Assembly (NCBI GenBank): GCA_013368325.1
Contig: JAACJK010000004.1
Coordinates: forward strand, 1-64,000
Direction of reading: 5' to 3'
Source of the DNA: Ephemerocybe angulata
Lineage: Eukaryota; Basidiomycota; Agaricomycetes; Agaricales; Psathyrellaceae
DNA: 64,000 nt
How positions within the stretch are numbered: the first letter of the stretch is position 1; every line of letters begins with the position of its first letter. A model generated the notes under the pieces. The model had not been told where the DNA came from. It was given only the letters and a program-made list of their open reading frames with translations, and ran no database searches. Positions 20,838 through 32,784 of the stretch are shown here, in pieces. A program made the position numbers and the translations under genes.

Positions 20838-23028
20838 ATGAACGTCCTCCAGCGGCCTAGCCCAGACTTCTATAGCCACCTTTTCGAATGCAACGAACCC
20901 CCGACAGACGAAGAAAGGGCCGAGATCATTGATAAGCTACGGGAATTGGAAACCCGACGAGAAGAGTTGACCAATAACTCCTCACTTGGGAAAGCCTCCA
21001 GCCGACGAGCGACCGCCCACGTTCATGTCACCAAGAAAGTCGCCATTGTTCACCAAGAAATATCTCGACATCGGAACCTGCTGTCCTCGATCAGATCTAT
21101 TCCGATCGAAGTTTGGCAACAAATCTTCGTCTTTGTCCTCCTCGGGGTGGACACCTCGCAAAACCATTATGACGGTGCTCTCCAGAGGCTATGCTACACT
21201 TCCCGCCTGTGGAACATAGCTGCGAAGAGCGAGCGGGGCCTATGGTGCAGGTTCCCGACTTTCAGGTTCAAAGGGAAAGTATTGGGAGGAAGTACGGCGA
21301 CTCGTCGCGTGGAATTTTATCTCTCCATGTCTGGCACCTTGCCGTTCTCTTTCTCCTTCTCGTACCAGCATCATCCCAGCTTGAGCTGGTCGAAGATATC
21401 CCAGCCCGCAATGGTTCTCAAGGCGTTGGTCGCTGCTTCGAGCCGGTGGAAATCCGCGACGCTCAGCATTCCACATGACATATTATTCCTCCTCAACCCG
21501 ATCCACAGCCATTTCCCGTTCCTCGAGAACTTGGATCTTACTTTGCTTCAAGGATCAAGACTTCGCCCGTATTATAGCAACTGGAGACTAGACATCGATC
21601 ACTTTTCCCTCGCACCAAACCTTCGACATGTTCGTTTCAATCTCTCAGCAGAAGGCGAATGGGCCGCGAGGACCTGGATCAGGACAGTCGTCTATCTGAA
21701 GCTTCCTTGGCACCAGCTAGAGTCCATGCAGAATAACGTGCACCATGACACGTCTTTCTCCGAAATCGTTCGACTCTCCAAGCGTTTAGTCGGCCTCGAT
21801 TTTGGAGCAATGTCGGCAAATTTCCAAGCGCTGTCCGCGAAACCCATATCCCTGCCGTTATTATCGACACTCCACCTCAAGCTAAGCATTGATATCGTAG
21901 AGAGCGGTTTCCTACTTCACTTACGGAAGTTGAACCTGCCCTCCTTGAAGGAACTGAGGATCAAGGAGCGGACTCGCAATCCAGATGACCTATACGATGC
22001 GATTGCCCGCCTTGTTCAGCGGTCTGGGTGCTCCTTGGAGCGTCTAGCTGTGGGAGAAGTGGGGCCGACGGTCTTTTCATACACCCGTGCTGGGGATATT
22101 GCTAGGCTATTATCCCCCTGCCATGACCTCACCGAGCTAGATTTTGGGCCCAACCTTGGAGACGATAATGTCAAGGCCATCTCCCTGGATCGATTGGAAA
22201 GATTGGTCCCCGCACTGAAGAAGCTTACTATTCGTTGTATAACGCCAAACTCTGAATCTTGGGAGGCAAAAAGAATTCCATTGGATCCCAGGACGTTCCT
22301 CGACATGGTGCGGTCAAGGGTTTCTCAGATGGAGTCGCCCGAATGGCAGTCGGGAGGAGGGGATCTGCTAACAATCGACTTCATCGAAGACGGTTTAGAC
22401 GATGGTGCATTCTGGCGCGGACAACTACACTTATTCGAGGAGTCCAGGTTGCCACCCTTCGACCAATTCGACATCAGCCCGAAGCTTGTCGATGGCTGGG
22501 CGAAGGCGTTGCGGCGGTTTTGTACCCCGCCCGACGAGATTGACTTGGCACAGCACTGGCAAGTGCACGACGTCATGGAAGAATTGGAATGTCTTGACTT
22601 CAGCAATCAGGACTCTAGGATAATATCGGTATGTCGTCGATTCCAGGCCGTTCCTCCAAGTGCCCTGAACTCACGTATTCCATTTAAAACTTGTGCACAG
22701 AGATGGGGTGTCGTAAACTTCCTCAGTACGATTACGAAGACTAAGGCCAGTGGCATTGCCGTAGACAACAAGAGGTACAGGTTTCGCGGTCGAGCAAAGG
22801 AGCTTATCAGAAAATGGAGGCCATTCCTTCTACGCGACCATCGCTCTTGTCGGTACCGTTGGTACTATAGGAGTGAGCTTTGCTCCACGCTGAAGTATGT
22901 TTCTTCGACTGTGCTTGGTGAGTCTCTACCGTTTTTGGGTTGCGTTCGCTCTATTCTAACCATGTATTCATTCAGAATCGGATGACGAGCTCTGGAATTC
23001 TATCGCAGGCATTCAAGTTGGCTGTTGA
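20838..23028 (+). CDS. F-box/LRR-like protein, family A, copy A3
   Basis: Exons 20838-22628, 22701-22917 and 22976-23028 give 686 residues. The N-terminal block DFYSHLFECNEPPTDEERAE and the following ELETRREELTNNSSLG are shared with a fragment at 49.3-49.7 kb. The F-box spans about residues 78-140 (LLSSIRSIPIEVWQQIFVFVLLG...CYTSRLWNIAAKSERGLW). Degenerate LRRs follow, and then the C-terminal module (KWRPFLLRDHRSCRYRWYYR...TLKYVSS) and an acidic tail (ESDDELWNSIAG). It is closest to copy A4 at 50-52 kb. Expected to be a Skp1-binding substrate receptor; target unknown. Confidence 0.86.
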
Positions 23029-23499
23029 GCGTTGATATCGAGACTCGAGAAGTTGCTAAAAACGTGGGCACGATTTCGCGACGATGATCGTCTTTATGTA
23101 CACAACAAATATCCCAGGTCCCCAAACTCGTACCTCTTAGCGTCAGCCATTGTCGTCTCTCTTAAAGCTCAATGCTCCTCTTCGTGATCGCAGCCTCGAT
23201 AACCTCCCCACTTACTTCCTGACGCTGGATATCCCGCCGCCAGCAGCTTGTCGATCGCCTTGGTGGCCCAGATCCCAGCTCTGAACCCGTTCTTCCTGCT
23301 GCTGTATCCAAGCAGGTGAACGGTCAAAAACAAAGTACAGGAGGGCTTCGCTAGCCTGGCTTCGCGTCAGGGATTGAGATCTGCAGTGCTACTAACAGCG
23401 TCTATATTGGATTACATTCCCGTAGATATGTAGAGAAGTTGTTATTACGATACACCCATGGGGAGGAACATCATCGAAACACCTTCCCTATAACCACAG
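23029..23499. other. Convergent intergenic region
   Basis: About 470 bp between the stop codons of F-box A3 (+) and the SET methyltransferase (-). It holds both 3' untranslated regions. No ORF, repeat or structured element noticed. Confidence 0.4.
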
Positions 23500-26400
23500 T
23501 CAGTTGACAAATTGTTGGAGCCACTTTTGAGTCCACTTGCCTGTACAATTCCTCGCTCCACACCTGCAGTTCTGGTAAACAGGCGCCTTGGCCTTGCCAG
23601 TACTGGTCTCCTGCGATGGACCAGGTTCCTCATCGTCGTCGCCATCATCTTCTGGATACGACCCATTGTAATTGAAACATATCTCCTCGTACGCGCCGAC
23701 ATCACGAATCGCGTAAACGGCTAGAAGTGGTTTGAGAATGTTGGCCTCGTTGATGTAGCACGCAAAAATACGGCAATTCGGCTCGCAGGAGTGATTCTAT
23801 TGACAGAAAGGATTGAGTCAGACAACACGGGTGTCAAAGTAAAAAGGCTCACGAGGAATCTCGTGAAGTTTCCTGCATGGTAAGCATCCATGGTGAACAT
23901 CCCGTCGTCTCCGATGTGGTAGTAGTCGATGTCAAATAGGTAGGTCCTGCCGTATTCGTTGTACACCCTGCGCACATTGTTATGAAAACATCAATTTGGG
24001 CGCACATATGAAAGGAAGCGAGTCCTTACTCTCCGCGTTTGGCGCTCTCCTCCTCAGTCAAGATCTCGCCAGAATAGATTCCAAGGAACGTTCCAGCAGG
24101 TATAGGTTTCGGGCCAGCAAACACGCCCCATCCCTTCTCCTCAGTCTTCTGGATCGAAATCTGGACCTTCCTGCCATGCTGCACGACCTGGTGCCCACAA
24201 CATCAGCAATCCACACACACACATAGCGCGACTGGAACTCACCCGATTCATGCACTCCTCGTCACACCCGCACAGATCATTGCACTCAACGATCGGGTAC
24301 CCAGGAAACCCTCTCTTTAACTTCCCAGTCTTATCATAAACAAAGCCATTGTCGTTCGGATGGAAGTACGCTTTCTGCTTCTTCACACACGCACAGGTCT
24401 TACTATTAGGATCGCATTTCCCCACACAGTCGCACCCCCTCAGGTTCACCACATCGGGGAGCGGCACGCCTGGCGCATGGTAGATATGGTTCGTGTAGTA
24501 GAACTCCCAAGGGGGCGTGGGCTCGCTATCGACCTTGTTGAGGATTTCGATGGGCGGGGCGTGCGGCTCATCCTCCATCGTATTGAATGTAATGGAGGCC
24601 TGGAGCACGCTGGGCAAAGTTCTCGACCCGCGGAAGTGCTCCGAGTAGCTGTTGATCTGGTTGTGCAGCTCGCTCGGGAGGTCTTCTGTATATCTGACAA
24701 CGGGCATGTACGTCTCGCGGTAGTCGGAAAACGTGGTCGCTTGGACTCCACCGTAGGATTTGGGAGCAGCCTTGGGCGGCAGAACGGGGAGGGCTTCTGT
24801 TGGGGCGGGCGTCTGAGGCATGCTCGAAAGGTCAGAAGAGGATGTGGAGCTCCGTCTCCCTGCGCTGGTGCTGGCGCTTGGAGGAATCGGCATGGGCATG
24901 GAGGTGGGGTCGTCACTGACGTAGAAATCGGAGAAGCCGTCGCCTTCGGACGCTGCGGGAGGTGTCGGGAGCTTGTCGCTGCCTCCCGCCGATGAGGGCC
25001 GCGATGAAGTAAGCAGACCTGTTCGCGACTGCGGGCGGGAGCCCTCGGCGCGATCCGAAGGGGACTTTGTCTTGAGAGTCTGCCCTCCCAGCGCCTCTGT
25101 CACATCTTCGAGCTCTGATGAAACATCGCGAGGAGTCAGTTTTCCAACCGAAGGTCCTCCAGTATCGCCCATATTCGCGAGGTCGTCTTGAAGTTTTCCC
25201 ATTATCAAGTCGGTCCTCTGAAGGAATGTTCCTGGAGAATCGGCTGTGGCAGAAGACCTTCCGAGCAAAGCGTCCACCTCTGGGGAGAGGGAGACACCGC
25301 GCGAAGGAGCAGCAAGTAAGTTGTCGACTTCCAGGATGCCGTCCGAGTCTGACGAATCATTGTCCCTTCCATCTGATCTCTCCTCATCCGCGTCGCCGTC
25401 GTTCTCGTTCTCGTCTTCATCTGCGCCGAGCTCAGGGAACGCAGCGTCTGAATCCTCCCGGTAATCAGAGAATGCAGGGTTATCCTGGACGTCTTCAGAG
25501 GCCGCCCGTCCTGGCGCATAAGCCATACCCCTACTTGTGTCATCCGCGGCCTCTTCTTCCTCGCTCTCGTTCTCTTCATCGTCACTAGATATCTCATAAA
25601 TGATTGGCCCACGTTGCACCGCTGGTTCTGGTTCTGTGGCCACGCCAACCACGTTTTGTTCATCTGCCAAAAGCCCTTCAACCCTGGGGCCAGCTTTAGG
25701 GTTCGGCTCCTCCCTCGTAACTGCACCAAGCCTCGAAGGCCCTGCAACAGGTGCTAGTGTTTTGGAAGCAGCCACCGCAGGCCTACTGGCCTGCGCCAAA
25801 TGAAGAGGAGGTATTTCTTTTAGCGCAACGGGCATGGGCATCGATTCAGGGGGAGGCGACGAGTCGTAGGACGAAGACGACGATGAAGACGATTCCGATT
25901 CACTGCTCGGGAGCCCGGAGCCCGGAGCCCTAGTCGCCTTAATCGAGGTAGCCGCAATCCTTGTGATGGGCGGCTCGTCCTCCATATCCAAGGGAGCAGG
26001 CATAGTATGCCTGCGCATCGGGGACTGCGCCAAAGTCGAAGGGCGATGGGGGACGTTCGCCGAGGTGGCATTACGCGCAAGCGGGGCCGGTTTCGCTCCA
26101 GCGGCAACGGAGGACGGAGGACTGATCTTGTTTCGCTGGGGAAGTGCAGGAATCGCGCGTTGAGGGTGGGATGAGGACGGGGCAGATGAGGTCGGTGCGG
26201 AGGCAGAAGCGGAGGTGGAGGAGGGTGGTGTCGAGCCGTTGCTCCACAATGTGTGGTTTGAGAGCGTCTTGCGAGGAAGGGGCGGCGGTGCGGGAGGGGC
26301 TGGAGGGCTAGAGTCAGAGTCGGAGTCGAGCGCTGTTAGATCGATAGCGGTGTCCTTGGATGCGCCGAGCGACGAGTCCACGGCAACTTTGGGTGCTTCC

Positions 26401-27960
26401 GCTGCCTTCTTCCTTGAAGAGTTGGACGGGTTGGCATTACGTATGAATGCTTGTTGGATGACAGCGGAAAGCTCTCCGCTGGAAGTTCCAGTGTTTCTTC
26501 GCTATACCGATATGAGCACACCAATTTTTCACAAGAGGGGGGCACGTACAGGTTTCTTGACCGGACTCACGGGCTCTTTCTTGGGCGGGTTTATGCCAAG
26601 AGCCTCGTCCAAATGCCTTCGATCAACGTTGCTCGGCCGTTTTCCTAAGTTGTAAACAAACCCGTCCAGAGTGGCCTTTTGGGGCGATTTCTGAGGGGAT
26701 TTGCCTTTCGCCACAGGGGCGGGGGAATCCGAGGAGGAGGAACAAGAAGAGGATGTGGAAGTCGAACTTTCACTAGTTTCTGGCTTCTGCCGCGCTTTGC
26801 CTTTTGAAGCCGATGGCACAGGACGCGTTGCGGAAGACGACGACGAGCTCCCACTCGTCGCTGGCCTCTCCCGAGCCTTTCCCTTTGAGGCCGACGAGGC
26901 GGGGCGCGATGCAGGGGCTGACGAGGATGACGGCCGACTGGACTCGACCTTGCCCTTTGTCGCAGGTCTTGCTGCTGATGCTGACCGAGGTTCGGGCTTT
27001 GGTGGCGGTGCAGGGCGACTGCGTGTTGGGCCCGCGGTCGACGCGCTTGCGGGTCGCGATGTACTCGTACTGGGCTCGTCAGCGCCACACGCCACCTTTA
27101 GGCATTCAGCAAACTCGAGCCAAGTCACGTTCGCAACGGGAGCACTGACGGTTTCGGCAGCCCTCTCCCCAGATGCTCGACGCGATCTTCTGCTCTGCGC
27201 TGGAATGGCGCGTTTCCGGGCGGTACGGGTGTCTTCTTCAGAGTCAGAGCTGATCTCGATGACTTCGTCGGGGACTTGTTGAGCTTTAACTGCACTTGCG
27301 CGTGGACCTCGTCCAGTGGTCTTTCGGGCAATTTGAGGAGGTGAGTCCGGAAATGTTATGACTTCGCGGTATGGTGAGCCTTGTCTTTGGTCCCTGCTCG
27401 CTGGTCGGGAACCTAATCCAGATCAGTACCCACTACGGTGATTCAAGACGACTCGGCATACTGGAGGGTCCCCCCGAGCTCGATGTTTGTTCCTCGGGCC
27501 TCAAAGGATGCGCTCTCGAACTTGAAGGGCCGTCACTGCGCATCTCTGTGTCCTCGAGGCGCTTGTCTTCCCGACGAGATGGCCCTCCTTGCCATGGCCG
27601 TGGGCCATGATCATTGCTACTGGAACCTAGGCCCGTCAGCCACGGGCCTGTGGTTTGAAACTCATGTCGCATACCTCTTTCATTCTGCCTCGAAGTTCCA
27701 CTTCCCTGCTTCTGCCTCTTTTGAGGTCGTCCTGCACTTTCAGTCTCACGATGCCGCTTCACATTCGATCCAAAGGCACGCGACGATCCTGGCAGCTGCT
27801 GGGGGCTGCTCGTCACGATTTCGTCTACCTGCTCTTCTACTTCACTGGAAGTGCCTAAAATATCGTCTTTGGGTAAAGTTCGGTGTCATAGATGAAATGA
27901 ACTATGCGCACCTTCATGTGCCAGAAAGGACCATCCCGGTGTTGGCGATGGTTCATCCAT
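23500..27960 (-). CDS. SET-domain histone H3K9-type methyltransferase (Suv39/Clr4-like)
   Basis: Seven exons on the minus strand: 27912-27960, 27462-27866, 26550-27412, 24243-26501, 24030-24187, 23853-23967 and 23500-23796, giving 1381 residues. Residues 1-1100 are low-complexity (Ser, Pro, acidic) with three segments resembling SUMO-interacting motifs (VIEISSDSEED, IYEISSDDEEN, IDLTALDSDSD) and a Ser/Lys repeat zone. The pre-SET domain (about 1130-1191) has all nine cysteines (CDC...C...CAC...VEC...C.C...C). SET begins GWGVFAGPKPIPAGTFLGIYSG; NHSC is at 1284-1287 and the F-x-Y motif appears as EEICFNYN. The post-SET CRCGARNC is intact. These three domains together define the Suv39/G9a class, which methylates H3K9 for heterochromatin. 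No chromodomain is recognisable, unlike Clr4. The protein is much longer than Clr4 (about 490 residues). Confidence 0.9.
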
Positions 27961-28288
27961 CGTGCTCTCCTCAAAAGCCTGGCGCTGGATATGGCCTCAA
28001 TAGACCCAAGGGCCAAATTGGACACCGTATCTGGTGGATTCAAATACAAACGGGCCCTAGACTGTGATAAGAAGAGCTGAAGAACTTCAAGAAGAACCAA
28101 TTCCCAACCCTTCCCTCGTGTGGGAATTACGGACACGAGCGGACCGCTTCAACCGTAACGTGAGCGCTTGTTCAATTGCAAGTTCGTTCCTGACTCTCAA
28201 CTTGCATTGCACTTCTCTTCTGCTCTAACATCTGAACTAGTGTTCTGAGATCCTTAGAGCAGGGTATATCAGGGAGAACCTCGAAACA
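27961..28288. promoter_or_regulatory. Shared divergent promoter region
   Basis: 328 bp between two divergently transcribed genes, the SET methyltransferase (-) and F-box-like B1 (+). The two genes could share regulatory elements here. I see no distinct motif. Confidence 0.4.
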
Positions 28289-29941
28289 ATGGAGGCTTTG
28301 GCCTTTGAGATCGTCGCAGAGATCCTGGGAGATTCTGATGTGAGCTTTCACCCGTTCATGAAAATGCTTGTAGCCAAAGACTTACCCAACGTTCATTCCG
28401 TCTACCCCTCGCTGAAACAGTTCCATGATTTGAAATATATCTACCTCAGGCTCGTCTGCAAGCGCTTTCGCATCATTCTGGAGCCTTTGCAGTTCAAGGA
28501 CATCACCATCTACTTCATGAAGCGAAACATATCCAGCATGCCGGAGAAATTATCGAGCTTGGCGGCAGGAGACAGCCCATACGCTCGCTGGGCGACAAAA
28601 CTCAAACTCCGACCCTGGTATTCGAGTAAAGTCTTTGAAAAGTACGACGGACCTGACCTCAAGCAAGAGCTTGCACGGCAAACCCTATGGCTCGTCCGCG
28701 CCCTTCAGGCAATGCCATCTCTCCAGTCCATTCAGTACGTACTATGCATATATACAGGTTCACTGCCAGGTTAACCGAAGGTAAATTCAGGTACTCTATC
28801 AATTCCCGACTTCCAAGGAATGCCCATGCGGAAATCCTTACCACTCTGTCGAGATATTCCGACTTGAAGGAGCTGTATCTCGATTTTGCTGAAGATACCC
28901 CCATGCATTGCAGTTTACTTCCCACCATATCCAACCTCCGTAGTCTCGAGATTCGCTTCCCCCGCTTCCAAAGGGAAGTCGTAAACGCTGTCAACCTCAT
29001 GATCGCTCAGTCCCCAGCTATTCAACAACTAAAGATAACGCAAACGCGCTCAGTAGATCATATCGATCTCTCAACCATCCTCGAGGAATCCACGCGGAAT
29101 AAAGCGCTTTTCAAGCCAAGTCTGGAGGAACTGAGGATATCTTCTTCCAAAGTCAAACTAACTCCTTCCTGTGTGCCATTCCTACTATCTCTACGCCGCC
29201 TCACTCTAGACAGAGGCTCCGAGGCCCTGCCCCCTTTCTGGAGATCCCTCACGCATCACGGCGTACAAATTCAAGCTCTTCAGGTCCATCGAATGACTCC
29301 GCCCATTCTTGAATACCTCCTCTCCTGTCCCCGTCTGTGCGAGCTCAAGTTCCATTGGCCCAAACTGAGGGCGCGAGAAGGTCTCGACTTCGCCGAGAAT
29401 GTATCACGACAGTTCTTCGACGACGTCCTCCCACTCCTTAGTCCAACGTTGCAGGTTTTACGAGCCATGGGTGATGGCCCTTTTGAGCATGGGTCATGGT
29501 GTGCTTGCGAAAGCAACTTCCAGCGGATATTCAAGGCACAGAACCTCAGGGAATTAGAGGTCAACTACCATTTTCCTCTTCGCAGCAGGGATGTTTCCCT
29601 CAATGCGGTATCTCTCGTGAGTTTCCTTTGCTTGATCAGAATAATCAGATGATAACTGGCAGCTCATTTGTTGTATCTAGGATGCCCGCCTCTCTGCAAT
29701 GTCAGAGAATCTGCTGCAGCTCGAAAGTCTGACCTTAAAGCCAGTCTGGGTATTCACCGAACCGATCTCTAGCTTTGATGCGGACCTCCTGGGGTCCTTC
29801 AGAAGCATGATTCTCAGGGTGGTGGTGCAATCGTCGAGACCCCCGGCCTTTCGTCTGATATTCCATTCCTCCCAATTTACCGCAGTTCTGGGGAGAGGTA
29901 AAGGAGAATACCGCTTTGTGGAAGCTCCAATGCCTCACTGA
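28289..29941 (+). CDS. F-box/LRR-like protein, family B, copy B1
   Basis: Exons 28289-28734, 28791-29616 and 29681-29941 give 510 residues. The N-terminus (MEALAFEIVAEILGD) and the later LRLVCKRFRIILEPLQFKDI together look like a split, degenerate F-box. A long set of LRR-like strands follows (LKELYLDFAED, LRSLEIRFPRF, LEELRISSSKVKL, LRRLTLDRGSEAL). The C-terminus aligns with copy B2 (LRVVVQSSRPPAFRLIF...GEYRF). It lacks the C-terminal module of family A and has different intron positions, so it is a distinct family. Likely a substrate-recognition protein, but Skp1 binding is not certain with such a divergent F-box. Confidence 0.78.
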
Positions 29942-30038
29942 AGCTTTCTACAAAGGACTAATACTCGCATGTAAAAGGAGGCCCAACCATGTTTATAGGA
30001 TCTTCGGTGTTCGCCCCGCACTATAGATGTGCACAGAT

Positions 30039-30136
30039 TGGCCACAACGAACGAAGCAGCGGCCTATAACAAATTGGCGCAGAGACCTGGCCACAACGAA
30101 CGAAGCAGCGGCCTATAACAAATTGGCGCAGAAATA
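30039..30136 (+). repeat. 49-bp tandem duplication in P450 relic
   Basis: Two adjacent copies of a 49-bp unit beginning TGGCCACAACGAACGAAGCA (first at about 30039, second at 30088). Each encodes an AAYNKLAQ segment, the helix preceding the first beta strand of the P450. The unit length shifts the reading frame. Confidence 0.85.
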
Positions 30137-31176
30137 TGGTAGGTCCATAGTGATGCACCAACGTACATGTCAGCTTATAATGCATTCACAGGCGAGATGT
30201 TTTTCTTCTCTGTGTTGGGCCAGAACATTCTTTTCGTGGATAGCTTCCAGGTGGGCTACGACTTGTTCGAGAAGAGGTCCTCGATATACTCCGACCGCAA
30301 GCGTTCTGTGATGATGAACGACCTGTAAGCTGGTGTCTTTCCTCCCTCTTCAATCAATCGCGTTCAGGAACTAACTAGAGTCGGACGAATGCTGGCACGC
30401 CGACGCTACAGACAGGACTGGGATTGGAGTTTCGGCCACATGCCTTACGGTGAGCACCTTTATAGAGTATCATTGACTCCGACACTCGCTTCCTGAATCC
30501 TGACTTGGAGAATACCCGGTATGCCTGCGGCCTGCCTTCAAGGTGATCGCTGGAAGGCTCACAGGAAGGTGTTCTGCTCTGAGTTCCAGCAATCGTCAGT
30601 GCAATCTTACGCCACCGTCCACCTAAGAGCGGCCAAAATCCTTGCGTCCCGCCTTCTACGGTCTCCATGCCAGCTGAAAGAGCACTTGAGAAGGTACGTC
30701 ACATCATGCTGTATCATTACTAGATATCTCAGAGCTCTTCTGTCGCTCACCGTCTCACCGGGGTCGAATTATTTTGCACAGCAACGCAGCGGGCGTGACA
30801 ATGGGGGTTGCCTATGGTATCGAAAACGAATCCGAAAACACGCGCTTTCTCGCCATCGCTGAGAAAGCGTTGGAGGGCATGGCTGCCGCAGCAAAGCCTG
30901 GACAGTTCTTTGTTGACTTCTTGCCCTTTCGTAAGTACCTTAACTTGAGCGGTAGTTAGAGACCCCCGTCGCTAACTTGAACTCGCTGGATATCAGTCAA
31001 GCACCTCCCGTAAGCGCCCTGCTCTAAGTGTCAGTGCCAACATAGATAGCCTAACATCCGACATGGCAGGCAATGGTGTCCTGGTACATCCTTTCTACGA
31101 AAAGGGAAAGAATGGCGCAAAGCAATCCACGAGATGCGCGATTCTCCCTTTGAAACCGTCAAGCGCCTCCTCGTCA

Positions 31177-31654
31177 CTATCGTCTTCCCGGGCCCGCGTA
31201 TGGGCCTGTGGGATTTATATCGTAGCCCGAGGCGCCTGTGATAATGTGTCCTTTAGGGTCGGTGCAAGGGATGCCACCTTTCTGTAGATATTAAATATTG
31301 CATTCAGAACAGGGCTGAAAACGCTTAGTTCTAAACAGGGGAGGGACATACTTTGGCGTTCCAATGACCGCAGCCGGGGCGGATGCAGGTTCCGTATTTG
31401 GTGCGCCTTTCGAGGCGGTCAGAGAGTTCTTCGATGAGATCACGCGTGGAGAGCTCGGAGAGTAATTCGCGTGTGGCCAACTCGTCGATATATTCACGGG
31501 CGTTGACTGACTATAAATCAAAGCCAGTCAGAGATAAGGCAACAGGAGGTAGAGACTATAGGTCATGACGTACAGATGCAAAATCCTTGGCGACCGTAAG
31601 GGACGCAAGGGAGAGCGCGAGAGGCGCCAAGGCATAGATGCAAGATACACGCAT
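31177..31654 (-). CDS. Small secreted protein, antisense inside the P450 relic
   Basis: Three exons on the minus strand, 31574-31654, 31352-31510 and 31177-31281 (27 codons, 53 codons, 34 codons plus stop), give 114 residues. All introns are GT...AG and start in phase 0. The N-terminus is a good signal peptide (MRVSCIYALAPLALSLASLT, cleavage probably after VA near residue 23). The mature part has two charged helices with a repeated E-L-S-T/D-R pattern (ATRELLSELSTRDLIEEL, SDRLERR), then a Cys-containing stretch (YGTCIRPGCGHWN, IPCTDP) and a Gly/Pro-rich end. Such small secreted proteins are common in mushroom secretomes. The family is familiar in outline but I cannot name a function. It is missed by single-frame ORF scans because each exon is short. 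Confidence 0.72.
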
Positions 31655-32323
31655 TTTTGACTTGGGAGAGTAGTGCGTCTAAGGACCGGGAGATTGAGCA
31701 ATTTAGAGGGTAGAGTGAGGAGAAGGGGAGTAGTGAGGTATTGGAATGCAGATGATCCTGTATTCCAACGACCTTTAATACAAATTTTTGGAATGAACAA
31801 ACAAAACTAACGGGCTCGAAGGTGATCTCGGTCGGCCAATTTTGCCAGCCGGTCTATCGTGTTTCGAGCGCACGCTCCGGGGCCTCTAGCTACGCTCCCA
31901 AGGTGATTCAACGCCCCAAGGGCGCTTCTGCCGAATTGAAATTTTCGATCCGACGCAACGCATGGGGACGAGAAAAGTGCGAGAGGCAGACCACGCTCGC
32001 TTACCCTACGTCGAGGCCATTGTTAAAGAAGTCCTCATGTTCGCTTTAATTCTTCTCCAGGCTCAAGTCTCCACGCTTCCGACTACTAATCAGCGAAGCA
32101 CCAGATGGAACCCAGTAGCTACTTTCTTTGACAATGGAGTGAATAGGGCCAATTCACTCCCTATAGGAAACACCTGGCAAGCGCCCCATCTCCTCCATCT
32201 TCGTCGCACTACCAGTTAACCACAAACATACACTTCCCTTTAATTGCAAGCAGGACAATCCTCCACGACCCCTCGACATTCCCCTCCCCCAACGCATTCA
32301 ACCCCAACCGCTTCATATACCCC

Positions 32324-32341
32324 TCTCTCTCTCTCTCTCCC
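32324..32341. repeat. CT dinucleotide microsatellite
   Basis: A run of about nine CT units inside the C-terminal half of the P450 relic. The P450 reading frame changes across it: before it reads AFNPNRFIYP, after it SAFGYGRRACPG in another frame. Slippage here is a plausible cause of that frame loss. Confidence 0.75.
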
Positions 32342-32784
32342 CGCACCCAAGCCCTCCACACCCCCACCTCCGCCCTCTTCTCTGCATTCGGGTACGGCCG
32401 CCGCGCCTGCCCAGGACGCTTCCTAGCCGACCAGCAGCTCTTCATCACATTCGCCACCATCCTTTCGCCCTTCGAAATCGGTCCAGACTAGACGAGAATG
32501 GCGGGCCCGTCCCTGAGGCACGATTCACGTCTGGAATGATCTGGTACGTGAAGCGCCGGGCGCCTATTTATCCCCTGTTGGCAGCTGACGAGCGCTGGCC
32601 TCCAACAGCCACCCGCTACCGTTCCAGTACACGATCAAACCAAGGGGACAGTACGTCAAAAAGTTGTTAGAGTCCGAATAGAACTTACAACGGCGAGCAA
32701 GCTCAGCTTTACAAGGCAGATAAAATATATAGCACAACAAAAGTAAAAGATAAAAAAAGAACAGAATCAATAGAATATAGAATC

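Larger units (their letters stand above)
30050..32681 (+). pseudogene. Disrupted cytochrome P450
   Basis: Pieces of a microsomal-type P450 occur in order but not as one frame. They are AAYNKLAQKYG/GEMFFFSVLGQNILFVDSFQ and YDLFEKRSSIYSDRK (about 30100-30330); GDRWKAHRKVFCSEFQ (30540-30590); GVAYGIENESE...FLAIAEKALEG...FFVDFLPF (30790-30930); a F/G-helix piece KEWRKAIHEMRDSPFETVKR (31108-31170); the pre-K-helix LPYVEAIVKEVL (about 32000-32036); ILHDPSTFPSPNAFNPNRF (32250-32310); the haem-binding FGYGRRACPGR (about 32385-32420); and the end GMI/CHPLPFQYTIKPRGQY to a stop at 32679-32681. The N-terminal anchor, the I-helix oxygen-binding region and an intact ExxR segment are missing. Frame is lost several times, once at a CT microsatellite. 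A separate antisense gene fills the I-helix gap. Parent family not resolved. Confidence 0.8.

Noticed and set aside
32209..32460. 83-codon minus-strand ORF starting MVANVMKSCW
   Set aside because: The plus strand of the same segment encodes the P450 haem-binding region (FGYGRRACPG), so the ORF is its shadow.
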